In this document: piece by piece, positions 10,656-20,488 of the stretch | How positions within the stretch are numbered: the stretch's first letter is position 1 | Layout of the letters: every line of letters begins with the position of its first letter | NCBI GenBank assembly: GCA_037367355.1 | Contig: CM074697.1 | Location: 1,488,001 to 1,552,000 of the forward strand | DNA: 64,000 nucleotides | Source of the DNA: Neoscytalidium dimidiatum | Lineage: Eukaryota > Ascomycota > Dothideomycetes > Botryosphaeriales > Botryosphaeriaceae | Direction: 5' to 3' | Position numbers and translations under genes: made by a program | The notes under the pieces: model-generated | What the model saw: the letters and a program-made list of their open reading frames with translations, nothing else | What the model was told of the DNA's origin: nothing | Database searches by the model: none

Positions 10656-12745
10656 ATGGCCGAGAACAACCACCTCCATCCCTCAGCAGCAGCTGCTGCT
10701 GGAGCTCTGCCAAGCTACTACCACAGCCTTCACGACGATGAGCTCCTGAGCAAAATCAGAAATCTCGACGATCCGAAAGAGTTCAGGCGTCTCCAACATG
10801 ATTTGATGCTACCTACAAGCCGCAACTTCTTCGTCGATTTCGGTGATGATTGTGCCTGGTGCGCTTTCGATCTTAGCGACGACGCACTCAAGGCTTTGAT
10901 GAGCAAGCCCGTAAGTTGATGTAACCTAGCTTATCGATTCGTTTTATCCATAGTCACACCGAAATATGCTACGAGAGAATGGATTAATCATCCGGGATAC
11001 ACATGTTATGACTCGTATATTCCTCAAACTTGCTTTATCTTCCTTTTTCTTGGCATCATCTTTACTAAAGTACTGCTGTCGCTAACCAAATCACCTTATA
11101 GAGGCCATCACACCTGTACGGGAGGTGGATCAATATATGGATGCCTTACAAGCAAAAAGACATAATCGGCACTCTCGCAAAACACTACAATTTCTCCCCC
11201 AGGCTCTACGGATTGATGAGGTCGGATCCATTTCCAAACGCCTCGAAGCACCCAGATTCAAAACACAGTTCGTCCTTTTTTGAACGTAGATTACGACATC
11301 CCCTTCGTCAAGCTCGGCAGCATCAACCACCCAGCGTAGCCCATAGCTTCTCCTCAGCACTTGATCCGGAGAGTCAATCGGGCTATGCTGCCTGGTCCCA
11401 TGAAACGGAAGATGATCTTCCAAGAATGATCAGTCATTACCGATTAATTAATGACGTATGGCATTGGTCAACTGTGGACGAAGGACGAAAGTACGTGAGT
11501 TTGGGTTACAACTCCTTGCATAGCACCACTACCAACCGCGAGTCGATGGACCCTGGTCTCCCCGAAGGCAAGAGGGTATGGAGCTGGTTGGTGCTGTGTG
11601 AAGATAAAACGGTGCTCAATATCCATGAAGACCCGTTTCCCGAAAAAGGTGGCTACTACGATAAAGAGTCGTATCAAATTCTCTTCTCCATCCGGAGAAA
11701 CCTTCTCAACGTCTTCCGGAACCTCTCGAAATGCTTCGATGTCTCACGGGCCCCCGCGATTGCCGTACTGCCCATCAGGCGGCGTGTTGGCGACAGCGAA
11801 GAGGAACGGGCACACCGACCAAGTGATGCCCCTGGACTGCTTTTCTACAACCTCTTTGATGACTGGTATTCAACCTATGGCCTCGTTGCACGGCGCGAGC
11901 ACAAGTACGCCGCTGCCTTGGACGAATTGCGCCGGAACATGATGGTTAAGGCGGAGTTACAACATGTTGAGCGCCTGCACCATATTGGCCGCCAGTTGTC
12001 GGTGCTGAAACGCATGTACCAGAGCTACGAGGTCATCATCGACCGCGTACTCGAGAAGCAAGAAGCCACTCTAGCCAGTCTCAAGAACTCGCACGTCTTT
12101 GCGCTGCCTGATGGCGGTAACGGCAGCACAGTAGACGATTCTTACTGCGCCAGCAGCAACGCACCTCAGATAGACGAGGAGACGAGTATGCTAGGTGTGG
12201 CGCTAAGCTCGCCTGCTAGAGCGAGGTTCAAGCGGTTGAAGTACCGGACCAGACTATATGCCATCAGCGAGATCGAGGAGTGCCTAAACCAGAAGGAGAG
12301 CCTTGTCATGATGGTCAGTCCCTCCAATCCTCAGTACGACACCACAGAAACTAACGCGCGACAGAACTTCAACTTAATCGCTATCAAGGAATCTCTCTCC
12401 GTCGAGCGACTGACCCGCATCACCCTCCTCCTTGGCAAAGCGACTCTCCTATTCATGCCTGTCTCTATCATGGCCGCCTACTTCTCCTGCCAGTTTGAAG
12501 GCGTGGAGTTCACCGTCAAGCAGTTTTGGCAGTGGTTCGGTATTGTCGTGGGTATCAGCATAGCTGCCATATTCGGCTTCAGTGTCGTGTCTGGAACTTT
12601 GGAAGGGAAGATGATGGCACAGAGTTTGACTCGGGCCTTCATGAACAAGAGTAAGGGTTGGTACGACAAAAAGAAGCTTGCAAAGGCTAGTAGGCGGGAA
12701 GGGGCTGAAGAGGGTGATTTCGAGCTGGAGGACAAGATCCAGTGA
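10656..12745 (+). CDS. CorA-like (Mg2+ transporter superfamily) membrane protein
   Basis: Exons are 10656..10910, 11102..12313 and 12365..12745, giving 615 aa. The first intron (191 bp) joins SKP to RPSHLYGRWINIW in phase 0. The second (12314..12364, GTCAGT...CTAACGCGCGACAG) is 51 bp, a multiple of three without a stop, so an unspliced transcript would also stay in frame. The N-terminal two-thirds is a soluble domain with a long helical stretch (EELRRNMMVKAELQHVERL-like). The C-terminus has two hydrophobic segments, LLLGKATLLFMPVSIMAAYF and FWQWFGIVVGISIAAIFGF, the CorA topology. The Gly-Met-Asn selectivity motif after the first segment is absent; the position reads YFSCQFEG. Ion transport is therefore uncertain. 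The C-terminal tail is basic then acidic. Confidence 0.8.
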
Positions 12746-14438
12746 GCATGAGACGGCGTTATTGGAGGGTTCTAAACGAAGAGTGGATTCATTCAGATGT
12801 GGGACAATACGAATCAGGGATCAAGGGAGGTTGGTTGCGCCTCTTCTTAGTGGCGGAGAAAGGATTTGAGTTGTTTCCGCCACGGCGGCACGGTGACAAC
12901 AACGCACATTCATTCCAGCATACAGCAGCAAGCATCAGCATAGGCATGGGCATGGGCATAGCGCGCATCGCAAGAGTTACGACTAGCATCACAGCATCCG
13001 AATTAATAAAGGTGTTTAGCGCCTTCCAATTACTGGTGGAATGGCACATATCCAAAGGGTCCACCGAGGCACGTATGACGCCTTCACCAATATATAGATA
13101 TCCACTCGACCTCCATGCCTGCCGGCATATACCGAATCGGGGACTTCCGAATCACACGCTCGTATGCATAAACGTTAGCGTTTGCAGCCGACAGATAGCG
13201 CTAAAGATAACACCTCCTCGAACAGGCCATCATGAACAGACCACGCTTCACGCCTGAATCATGGGTGCATTGATTCCTTCATCCGGAAATCCACATCCTA
13301 GTTACCAGATCTGAAACGCAATTGCATCCAGAACGCAGCTGTTGAAGCATCTATACTCATCGGCTCTTGTCGTCAACTATGATCGCTCTAGGCCAGAAAA
13401 AAAAAAGAGACGGTTGGACGGAAGTGGAACCGGTACCTGGCTAAGAAAAAAAGAAAGTAAAATAGCCTCAAGCTCGCCAACGAAGCGGTCCTGCAGGCGC
13501 CCCAAACGGCGCTTGCACACCACTAAAATGCTCCACCTACCCAACCGATCCGAACGCAGCCCTCATGCGAAACGAGAAAAGGAAGTACGCAAAGAAACAC
13601 GAAGCTAACGAAAAAAAAAAAAAAGAAAAACTTCGCAACGCAAAACGCAGACGCATGAAAGTTCCCAGGGGGGTGGAGGCAAACACTCCACAATTCTTCC
13701 GTCTCGTCCTCGCCTCTCGACGAAGAAACCCTCCAAACACGGGCGATTCCTACGGATTTTCTCCGTCTGCTGCGTTCGAAGATATGCAGCTGGTACACGT
13801 GTGCAGAGCGCCTCCTCCCGTCCACCCCTTCCTCCGGCTCCCTTACCTCAATCAAGCCGCGACAAAGGAGGCGTTGAGCAAGCGACGCCGAAGAGCCCTT
13901 GCTTCTGGAAACGTCCGCTCCATCTGTTACGTGCCCGCCCCCTTCGATCGCATATTTTTCTTTTCCTTTCTTCGCTCCACTGCCCCGCGCGCGCGAAGGC
14001 CCCGTGGTGGGGATGACATCTGGTGACAGAGTGGAGGCCGGAAGATGAGAAACGAAACGGAATAACTCTCTCAAGTTTCAGATAAGTATCTCGCGGACAT
14101 CATGACTATCACGTGGGCCCAGTCTGCCACGCAGACAAGCGGAGCGTCATCCTACTCACATAAAGAGAGCAAAGAGATCTCGGAATGCCTTTTTAGAAAA
14201 AGTAGAAGTATATCTCGGGGCGCTCTGAAGAGACACGTCGAGAAGCAAGTTTGATCATATCTGCCCTGAACTCGGAAACTAATCGAAGACATGGTCCCTG
14301 CTGCTCCCGCGCTTCCCCCCCTCTCTCCCATTCAAACAACAGCGACGGCGATGGGTGATGAAAGAAGAGATCTCGACAAAAAGTGAACCGGGAGAAATTA
14401 GACATTTAGCTGCTTTGGTGCGTGTGGCGCGTGTTGTC

Positions 14439-14472
<34 letters not shown>

Positions 14473-15244
14473 CGATAGAAAAAGAACAGAGGCCATTCCA
14501 ACATCACTCTTCTCCCTTCTTCACCCTTTTTCTCAGCGAACTCTCCACAGCCCCCTACATTTTCTCTCAACGAGCTCTTGTTAAAAAAAAAAACGACAAA
14601 GAGATAGAGACCCCAATCCCGCTTTCACCTCCACTCCAGAAACACCCCTAGTCGAACTCCCCCCTCCCCCTTCCTTCTTCAGGAACAAAAAGAAACCAAA
14701 CATAAAACGCTGTAACTGCAAAACGACCAATACGGGGTAGATAGATCGGGATTGGCTGACATGCGTAATGTTACATGGTGGCAGATTATGTGATTTTCCT
14801 CCCCCAAGCTGGCTCGTGAAAATGAATAACCAAAAAGGATGACAGGACGCGCGGAAGACAATCGGGAGGGTATCAGTAACGACTGCAAGGTGCTGTCAAG
14901 GCGTCTATTTACGCAATGGCACCTCCGGGAGAGCTATCAAAAGTTTCGAAAGGTAAGAAAAAATTGTCAAAATGATGAAAGTATTGACAAGAAGACGCAT
15001 AGCTGCAGCTGCTCGCGCAGCGGCGGCTGGGTATGAAGAGAAGCGCTAGGCGACAAGAAAAGAAGCGATGAAGATGAACGCCTGGCGCTCGAGTATGCTG
15101 ATCTTTTGATGGTTCCAGCCGGTGCAGTCGGTGATGATGCTCCGTCTGAATCCGTAGCGCTCCGCTAGCCTCGACGAGCTGATAGTAATAAGTATAGAGG
15201 TGATAGATGATGATGCGATTTCGTGGTTGAGTCAGGTGAAAGGT
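12746..15244. other. 2.5-kb intergenic region
   Basis: This lies between the converging CorA-like and Kelch genes. It contains A-rich runs (near 13389-13400, 13440-13460 and 13609-13625), a (GAT)n microsatellite and pyrimidine-rich stretches. The longest frame (13523..14074, minus) has biased composition and no family resemblance, so no gene is called. Confidence 0.5.
14439..14472. repeat. (GAT)11 microsatellite
   Basis: About eleven perfect GAT units in non-coding DNA. Confidence 0.95.
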
Positions 15245-17599
15245 TTAGAACTTCAGCCAGCTCATGTCCTGGTTGCCAAGAGCCTTCTGCCTCTCTTCAT
15301 CTGTTGGGACCGTAGATGGCACGCCTCTCGGGAAGACAGTCACTGTGCTCTCCCGGCCAGGGGCAGGCATCTTGGCAGCGTCAGGGTGCAGACTTGGCGG
15401 ATACAAAGAGTTGGTGTTGCTCTTTGGGTAGTAGGAGCTTGTGCCGTCATTGGGGTAATATGAGCTTGTGCCATCGGGGAACGGGACCTCGCTTGTTGGC
15501 CGGCTGTCAGGGTAGAGACTGCTAGCAGCCCTGTTGTTCCAGTGGCTGCCTTCGATAGGCGTCCAGTTTTGTTGCCCATCAGCGTGCGACATTCTCTTGG
15601 ACTCGAAACTCGAAATTGTGCTGACGCTGTTCGCACGTGCCAGCTCGGCACGCATGGGCGTACCCACTCCCATTCCATGACTAGAGAGGTCCTCACGGGA
15701 GTTACCAATGGTCGGACTTCCGGTCACAACCCGGCTGAGTCTGTTGCCATCGAATGCGTTGTTGGCGAAGCTAACATCCAACGGCGGCAAGACTTGGGAC
15801 GGGTTGTTGAATTTGGGGGGTTGGCTCAAGTAACGCGAGTTGGTGTCGTATTCAGACTGACTCACACCGCTAAGCCTGTTGGAGTGATTGGACGCGTAAG
15901 TCGAGCGATCGTATGGCTCACTGGCCAGGTTCGTAGCTTCATTGTTCGCGAAGTAACGGCTCCATCCTGAGCTTCGGCTCCGGCTTGGCTTCTCGTCGCC
16001 AACAGCGGCCGGCGGTGGTTGTGTCATGGGATTCGCAACGCTGTACGGCGGCGCGGCTCCGATAGGTGACATCTCGTGCGACTCTTTGTAAGCAAGCGGG
16101 CTCTGCTTCTTGACAAGGCCGGCCGTGCTGGCATCACTGGGCATACCGCGAGTATGCGTCTTCGGGCCCTTGGCAGTGTTAAACTTGCCGGAAATGATAG
16201 CCAGCGAGGTCTGAGAAGCGTTGTTGTCCTGCATATATGGGGGTGCACTGGGTGCATTTGGATAGGCGCCAAACTGGCTGACGCCCCTGTCCGCAAAGCT
16301 AAGCCGATCCTTCTCTCCGCCCTTCTCTCCTCCAGCACCTTTGTTCTTCTGGCGCTTGCAGCGGAGCAAAAGCAAGATGATGATGAGAACAGCCGCCAAA
16401 CCGAAAATGGTACCGAGGGTGGCACCCAGAACCGTGAGCATGCGGTTCTTGTGCTCGTTGTCGGAATCGGAGGATGAAGACGAAGATCCTGACGCAATAC
16501 CCGTAGCAGAAGCAGTTGCAGACGCAATGGCCGATGCGACAGTGGAAGAGACAGCGGCAAGCGAGGACGACGTTGCCGAATGGGTTGTGGAGGAGCGCGA
16601 GGAGGATGAGCTTGACGAGATTTTTGTAGGCTCTTGACTACCGTAGAAAACCTCGGTGGCATTCATCCATGTGTTCTCGCGCTCGTTGAAAATAGCGATG
16701 GGATCGTCGTCGTTTCCACCGCTGATGATGGCACGACCTTGGGAGTCCTGGGCGATTGAGGCGCCAGTACGTACCGTGTCGGGGGCTAAAGAACTGTTGT
16801 ATGAAGGCCAGTCGCTCAAGGTCAGATCCCGCCTCCTCTTGGCACCAACTGCCTCTCCGGTAGTAGCTTGAGCACCGCCAGCACCCAACAGAGCAAGCCT
16901 TGTCACTTCGTTGGGCGAAGCACCAAGATTGTACTGCTCAAGAACCTTGCTACCATCATCACCGTCGACTACAGTACACTTTGTCGTGGTTTGGTCAGCA
17001 ATACCTGCCGGAAGCTGTACGCCGAGGTTTTCCCAGCCATTGGCAACGCTGAATTTGAAGATCTGAGTCTGCGATGCGCCTCCACCGAGCATGAGTGCAG
17101 AACTGTCATCCCAAGGAAGGAGGATCGGCGAGATAACGTTTGGAGCACCTCCAGATGGATAGGATGAGACGCTGTAGGGAGCGGCTGTGTTAATAGTATA
17201 TGTACCTGACGATGCCCCGGTGTCTCCGGTCGCCTGTGAGCCTGCATAGATGAGGATCTGGGATGTCGAGTCCAGATAAGTGGCACCGTGGTTCACTCTG
17301 TTGGCAGTGATAGTGTCGGTAGGGGTGATCCATTCCCAATCCTTGGAAGCGAAGTCGTACTTCATCAGGCCCGGGTAATTGAGACTAGCATCAACAGTTC
17401 CTCCGACAACGTATAGAGCCCCTCCGCCATACACGCACTGTGCGCCAGTCGCGGCGACGCTGAATTTCAATGTTTTCCATTCGGCATCCTCCGTGAGCGA
17501 TATGGACTGGAACGCATCCGGAGAGTAGACATAGAGGGTATTCTCGTGGACGACGGAGCAATGGTTTTTCAGCGGCACGTCGGGCTTCGGCGGCGCCAT
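15245..17599 (-). CDS. Kelch/galactose-oxidase-like single-pass membrane protein
   Basis: This is a single exon of 784 aa. Residues 1 to about 325 form a beta-propeller-like region with Kelch-type repeats (GGALYVVGGTVDAS, ILIYAGSQATG, LMLGGGASQT, AIISGGNDDD). A Ser/Thr/Ala-rich stalk follows (about 326-380), then one transmembrane helix (about 388-413, ending LLLLRCKRQ). A long, Ser/Pro-rich tail probably lies in the cytosol. It has no clear signal peptide, so the TM segment may act as anchor. The architecture suits a cell-surface or cell-wall-linked sensor in filamentous fungi, but function and orientation are inferred. The start MAPPKPDVPLKNHC fits the first propeller strand. The GC-rich upstream region has no conserved extension. 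Confidence 0.8.
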   Translation of the reverse strand: MAPPKPDVPLKNHCSVVHENTLYVYSPDAFQSISLTEDAEWKTLKFSVAATGAQCVYGGGALYVVGGTVDASLNYPGLMKYDFASKDWEWITPTDTITANRVNHGATYLDSTSQILIYAGSQATGDTGASSGTYTINTAAPYSVSSYPSGGAPNVISPILLPWDDSSALMLGGGASQTQIFKFSVANGWENLGVQLPAGIADQTTTKCTVVDGDDGSKVLEQYNLGASPNEVTRLALLGAGGAQATTGEAVGAKRRRDLTLSDWPSYNSSLAPDTVRTGASIAQDSQGRAIISGGNDDDPIAIFNERENTWMNATEVFYGSQEPTKISSSSSSSRSSTTHSATSSSLAAVSSTVASAIASATASATGIASGSSSSSSDSDNEHKNRMLTVLGATLGTIFGLAAVLIIILLLLRCKRQKNKGAGGEKGGEKDRLSFADRGVSQFGAYPNAPSAPPYMQDNNASQTSLAIISGKFNTAKGPKTHTRGMPSDASTAGLVKKQSPLAYKESHEMSPIGAAPPYSVANPMTQPPPAAVGDEKPSRSRSSGWSRYFANNEATNLASEPYDRSTYASNHSNRLSGVSQSEYDTNSRYLSQPPKFNNPSQVLPPLDVSFANNAFDGNRLSRVVTGSPTIGNSREDLSSHGMGVGTPMRAELARANSVSTISSFESKRMSHADGQQNWTPIEGSHWNNRAASSLYPDSRPTSEVPFPDGTSSYYPNDGTSSYYPKSNTNSLYPPSLHPDAAKMPAPGRESTVTVFPRGVPSTVPTDEERQKALGNQDMSWLKF

Positions 17600-19061
17600 A
17601 GTAAGGATAGAATTGTAAGTAGGTGAAAGATAAGGAAGGAATGCGGGTAGCGATATGAGACGCGGGGGGCGTGGTGGGTAGAGAGCGGCGTGGCAGAGAT
17701 GCTCAAGATGTCCAAGGCGCGAAAGAGTCCTAGTATGCGTCTTGCGCGATCATGATGCGGCCGCTCGAAACTGGTACGGGATCGAGAGTGGTCGTCCGAG
17801 ACGGATTGCAGCGACTGCAGCGCGGTTCCTTATCCTTCCCGACGATGATGGAGATCCAGCCTCAAACCCAATGATCCCAACCCCGTCCCACGGTTGTAGT
17901 CCTGAGTCCAGGCAAGATAAAGGCCAGCAGGTAAGATCGTTTACGTTTTTGTTTCGGCGGGGGCACGGTGATGCGTTTCTGTTTGGAACCCGTCCAGAAG
18001 CCGGTAGGGCCGCGATAGGGGAGGGTCGACACAGCGACGAAGGCAGCGGCGCAGTGGGCGTGCTGTAGAGAGACGCGAGAGGTAACAAGAAGCCAACTAG
18101 GGCTCAGGTCGGGCTAGGGTACGGTCGGAACGAGTCTCGACGGCGCGGCAAGTCTGCAGGTAGGGGAGTCCTCGTTCGGCGAGAGCAAGGTGTTAGAGAA
18201 TGAAACACGGGCAAGCCTGCGCGAGCGGCGGGACTCTGTCAAAGAGCGTGGGGAGCTTCGCGGCTCGCGGTGCGGAGAAAGAGTGTGATGACTGCGTCGA
18301 CGGGTCAGTCGCCGGAGGAGAGAGGACGAGAAGGGAGCAGAGCAGAGCAGAGCAGAGCAGCGCAAGCCGGCCTGCCGCGTCCAGCAGGCGGCGTGAGAGA
18401 GGACGCTGGGGGCAGGCCGGACGCACGCTCGTGAGAGCAGGGCGGCAGGGCAGACGACGGCCCCAGCGCGCGGCACCTGCAGAGAACCGCCCCACCGGGG
18501 AGGCCTTTAGTTTGAGACGACTGGCGCGCGCGCGTGAGCTGCCACTTACACTTCCACTTCCGTTGCACGTCCACTTCCACTGCCATCCGCACGGGCTGTG
18601 CTGGCAATGCCGCTCGTATCGTGGGGACGTCCAGGCAGCTTTGCCTCCGGCGCGCAGCCCGCAAGCGCCGTCGAGGCAGGCGGTGATGCGACGCCCAATT
18701 TCCCAGGCACTGAGATCGACGAGGCGGCGGGCAGGGCAGCGGTTTTGGGAGCGAGGCCCGCTGGAGTCGCGGCAATGAGGGCGCGCGCAGACTCGCGTGC
18801 GATGGCCGCGTAGAGTTCATGCGCCGATTCTGCTCTGGCGGCGGTCGCGAGGAGCACACGCGAATCAGCAGCGTGAGGGCACGCACAATGACGAGGTGTG
18901 CAGGTGGGCGCTCAGGGGGGGCCTGGGGCATCGTCTGCGCTAGCCTTCGAGCTGAAACATCCTGGGCGCCGCCCGCGCCTTGGCAGGCACCGCCCATCGC
19001 TGCTCCGGGCCTGATTCGTTTGCCTCCACCACGCCCAAACCGCATCCGCGCCACCACAATA
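17600..19061. other. GC-rich intergenic region left of the transposon
   Basis: This contains the promoter side of the Kelch gene and GC-rich low-complexity DNA. Overlapping long frames on both strands (18200..18778 plus, 18305..19057 minus) are Arg/Ala/Pro-rich composition artefacts. No gene is supported. Confidence 0.5.
18336..18362. repeat. AGCAG pentanucleotide repeat
   Basis: About five tandem AGCAG units in GC-rich intergenic DNA. Confidence 0.8.
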
Positions 19062-19092
19062 CTGTGGTATCAAGCAGAAGTATTGTTAGTGC
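19062..19092 (+). repeat. left terminal inverted repeat
   Basis: The repeat starts CTGTGGTATCAAGCAGAAG and ends GTTAGTGC. It matches the complement of 20458..20488 at 27 of 31 positions, and the inner 15 bases (AAGTATTGTTAGTGC) are identical. Confidence 0.9.
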
Positions 19093-19184
19093 ACATCAAA
19101 AGTGGGGCACAGAATCTCGGAGAAACTCTACTAAAAACGCCTGTAAATTACAGTAATTCTCCTACTACGCTATGCTCCACTTTG

Positions 19185-20243
19185 CTACCACTTTGTATGC
19201 CATCCGCCAGCCTTGATTACGTCCTTACAGCGCTGTGGCATGGTGTTGAGTAACTCTCTCAGCCGCTCCTTAGTCACTACTACGTGCTAGGCTCTTATAA
19301 CTGCCTCCCTAAGCATCTTATAGCTTAGATTCTTATTAGGATAGTTCTACTCTATCTAGTCCTTTATCCAGTTCTATATTATCTTAATTAGATTTAGGTC
19401 TGGTAAGAAAGCAGGCTAGTAAATTATAGGAATACCCCTCTTAGCCATATCTACTATAGTCGCCGTAGCAGAGTGACCTAGGGCGTAATCCTGCATAATA
19501 TAGAGGTACGGATGGCTCCTTAAGTACTCCTCTAGAATAGGCAGAATATGCTCACGATAAGAGCCCTAATTGATTATCCCCCAGCTCTTTTCCCAGAAGA
19601 GGGCTGGCCCTAGTATACAGCTATAAAAGGAGCCCCAAAATATCCACCCTCGTTTTCGACGTATCTTCTCTACTACGCATGTCGGATTAAGCGCCTTATC
19701 CTTCTTTCTCGTAACGTATTACTTGCGATGTCTTCCACCAGTTACCCACGTCTTATTAGTCCAGAGAACTAGGCTCTACTAGTAAATTATCCAGTCCTTA
19801 TGCTTAAGAGCAAAGCGTAGTCGATCTTGTCGATTCTTCTTAGAGAGAGGTGGTTTTTAATATGCTACGTAGCGCTTATAGCCACGGCTATATAGCGCTC
19901 TTCTTATCGTATCGGCGCCTACACCGTAATGAGCGAATGGGCCAACCGAGAGCTAGAGGTAAGAGAGGAGCCTATTCGTACGTGACGAGCAGACGAACGT
20001 CTCTAGAGAGTCAATCTGCTTATTAGATAGCGTACCTGGCCTACCCTTACGTTTCTTTGGCGTTAGATGGTTTGTATTACAGGCCGTTTATACTTGGCGT
20101 AGCGTACAACCAATCTGGCTAGCAATCTCGTCGTAGTGCCAGCTAATCTCTCGTAGGGTTAGGCATCGTAGGCGGTTATCGCGTAATAGGTTAGGCTCCT
20201 TATATCTCTTAGGCTAGGGCGTAGAGGGCGGATTTAAATCCAT
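19185..20243 (-). pseudogene. Tc1/mariner transposase relic
   Basis: Read from an ATG at 20243 to a TAG at 19185, the frame stays in register for 353 codons, the usual Tc1 transposase length. It is interrupted by about a dozen stops, mostly TAG where relatives have Trp. Recognisable blocks are YGVGADTIRRAL, WTNKTWVTGG, MQDYALGHSA, PDLNLIK and RELLNTMPQRCKDVI. The first catalytic Asp reads Asn (WTNKTWV) and the last acidic residue of the triad reads Lys (LNLIK), both G-to-A type changes. Two Pro-to-Leu changes (ALGH, LNLI) are CCA-to-CTA type. All fit RIP. The protein is dead. Confidence 0.88.
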
Positions 20244-20245
20244 AG

Positions 20246-20329
20246 CTGCGTGCGTGCGTACGTGCGTGCGTGCGTGTGTATGCGTGTGTGTGCGTGTGTG
20301 CGTGTGTGTGCGTGTGTGCGTGTGTGCGC
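20246..20329. repeat. (GTGC)/(GT)n simple repeat
   Basis: A run of GTGC units passes into GT-rich units, just upstream of the transposase relic and inside the transposon. Confidence 0.9.
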
Positions 20330-20457
20330 TATGTACAGTGGGAGGTACAGGCACAAGGGTGTTTTAAGCTGACAAAGGGATACTCGGAGATATTCGCGTA
20401 TTTTCTATGCAATTCTAGTGTAGCGTCTCCGGGCATCCCCGTGCGCCGCACGGACTC

Positions 20458-20488
20458 GCACTAACAATACTTATGCTGGGTACCATAG
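20458..20488 (-). repeat. right terminal inverted repeat
   Basis: The sequence begins GCACTAACAATACTT and is the inverted partner of 19062..19092. It is followed by TA at 20489-20490. Confidence 0.9.

Larger units (their letters stand above)
19062..20488 (-). mobile_element. Tc1/mariner-type DNA transposon, RIP-inactivated
   Basis: The 1427-bp element has 31-bp terminal inverted repeats (19062..19092 and 20458..20488, 4 mismatches) and TA dinucleotides at both flanks (19060-19061 and 20489-20490), the target duplication of this superfamily. The minus strand carries a transposase relic. The interior is rich in TpA and poor in intact Trp codons, and many changes fit CpA to TpA on either strand, the signature of repeat-induced point mutation. 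It sits in a gene-poor island and cannot move by itself. Confidence 0.9.

Noticed and set aside
13523..14074. 183-codon minus-strand frame
   Set aside because: It has runs of Phe and Arg from homopolymers and no domain, so it is a composition artefact.
18200..19057. Overlapping long frames on both strands
   Set aside because: They are Arg/Ala/Pro-rich in GC-rich DNA with no family resemblance, and both strands are open at once.
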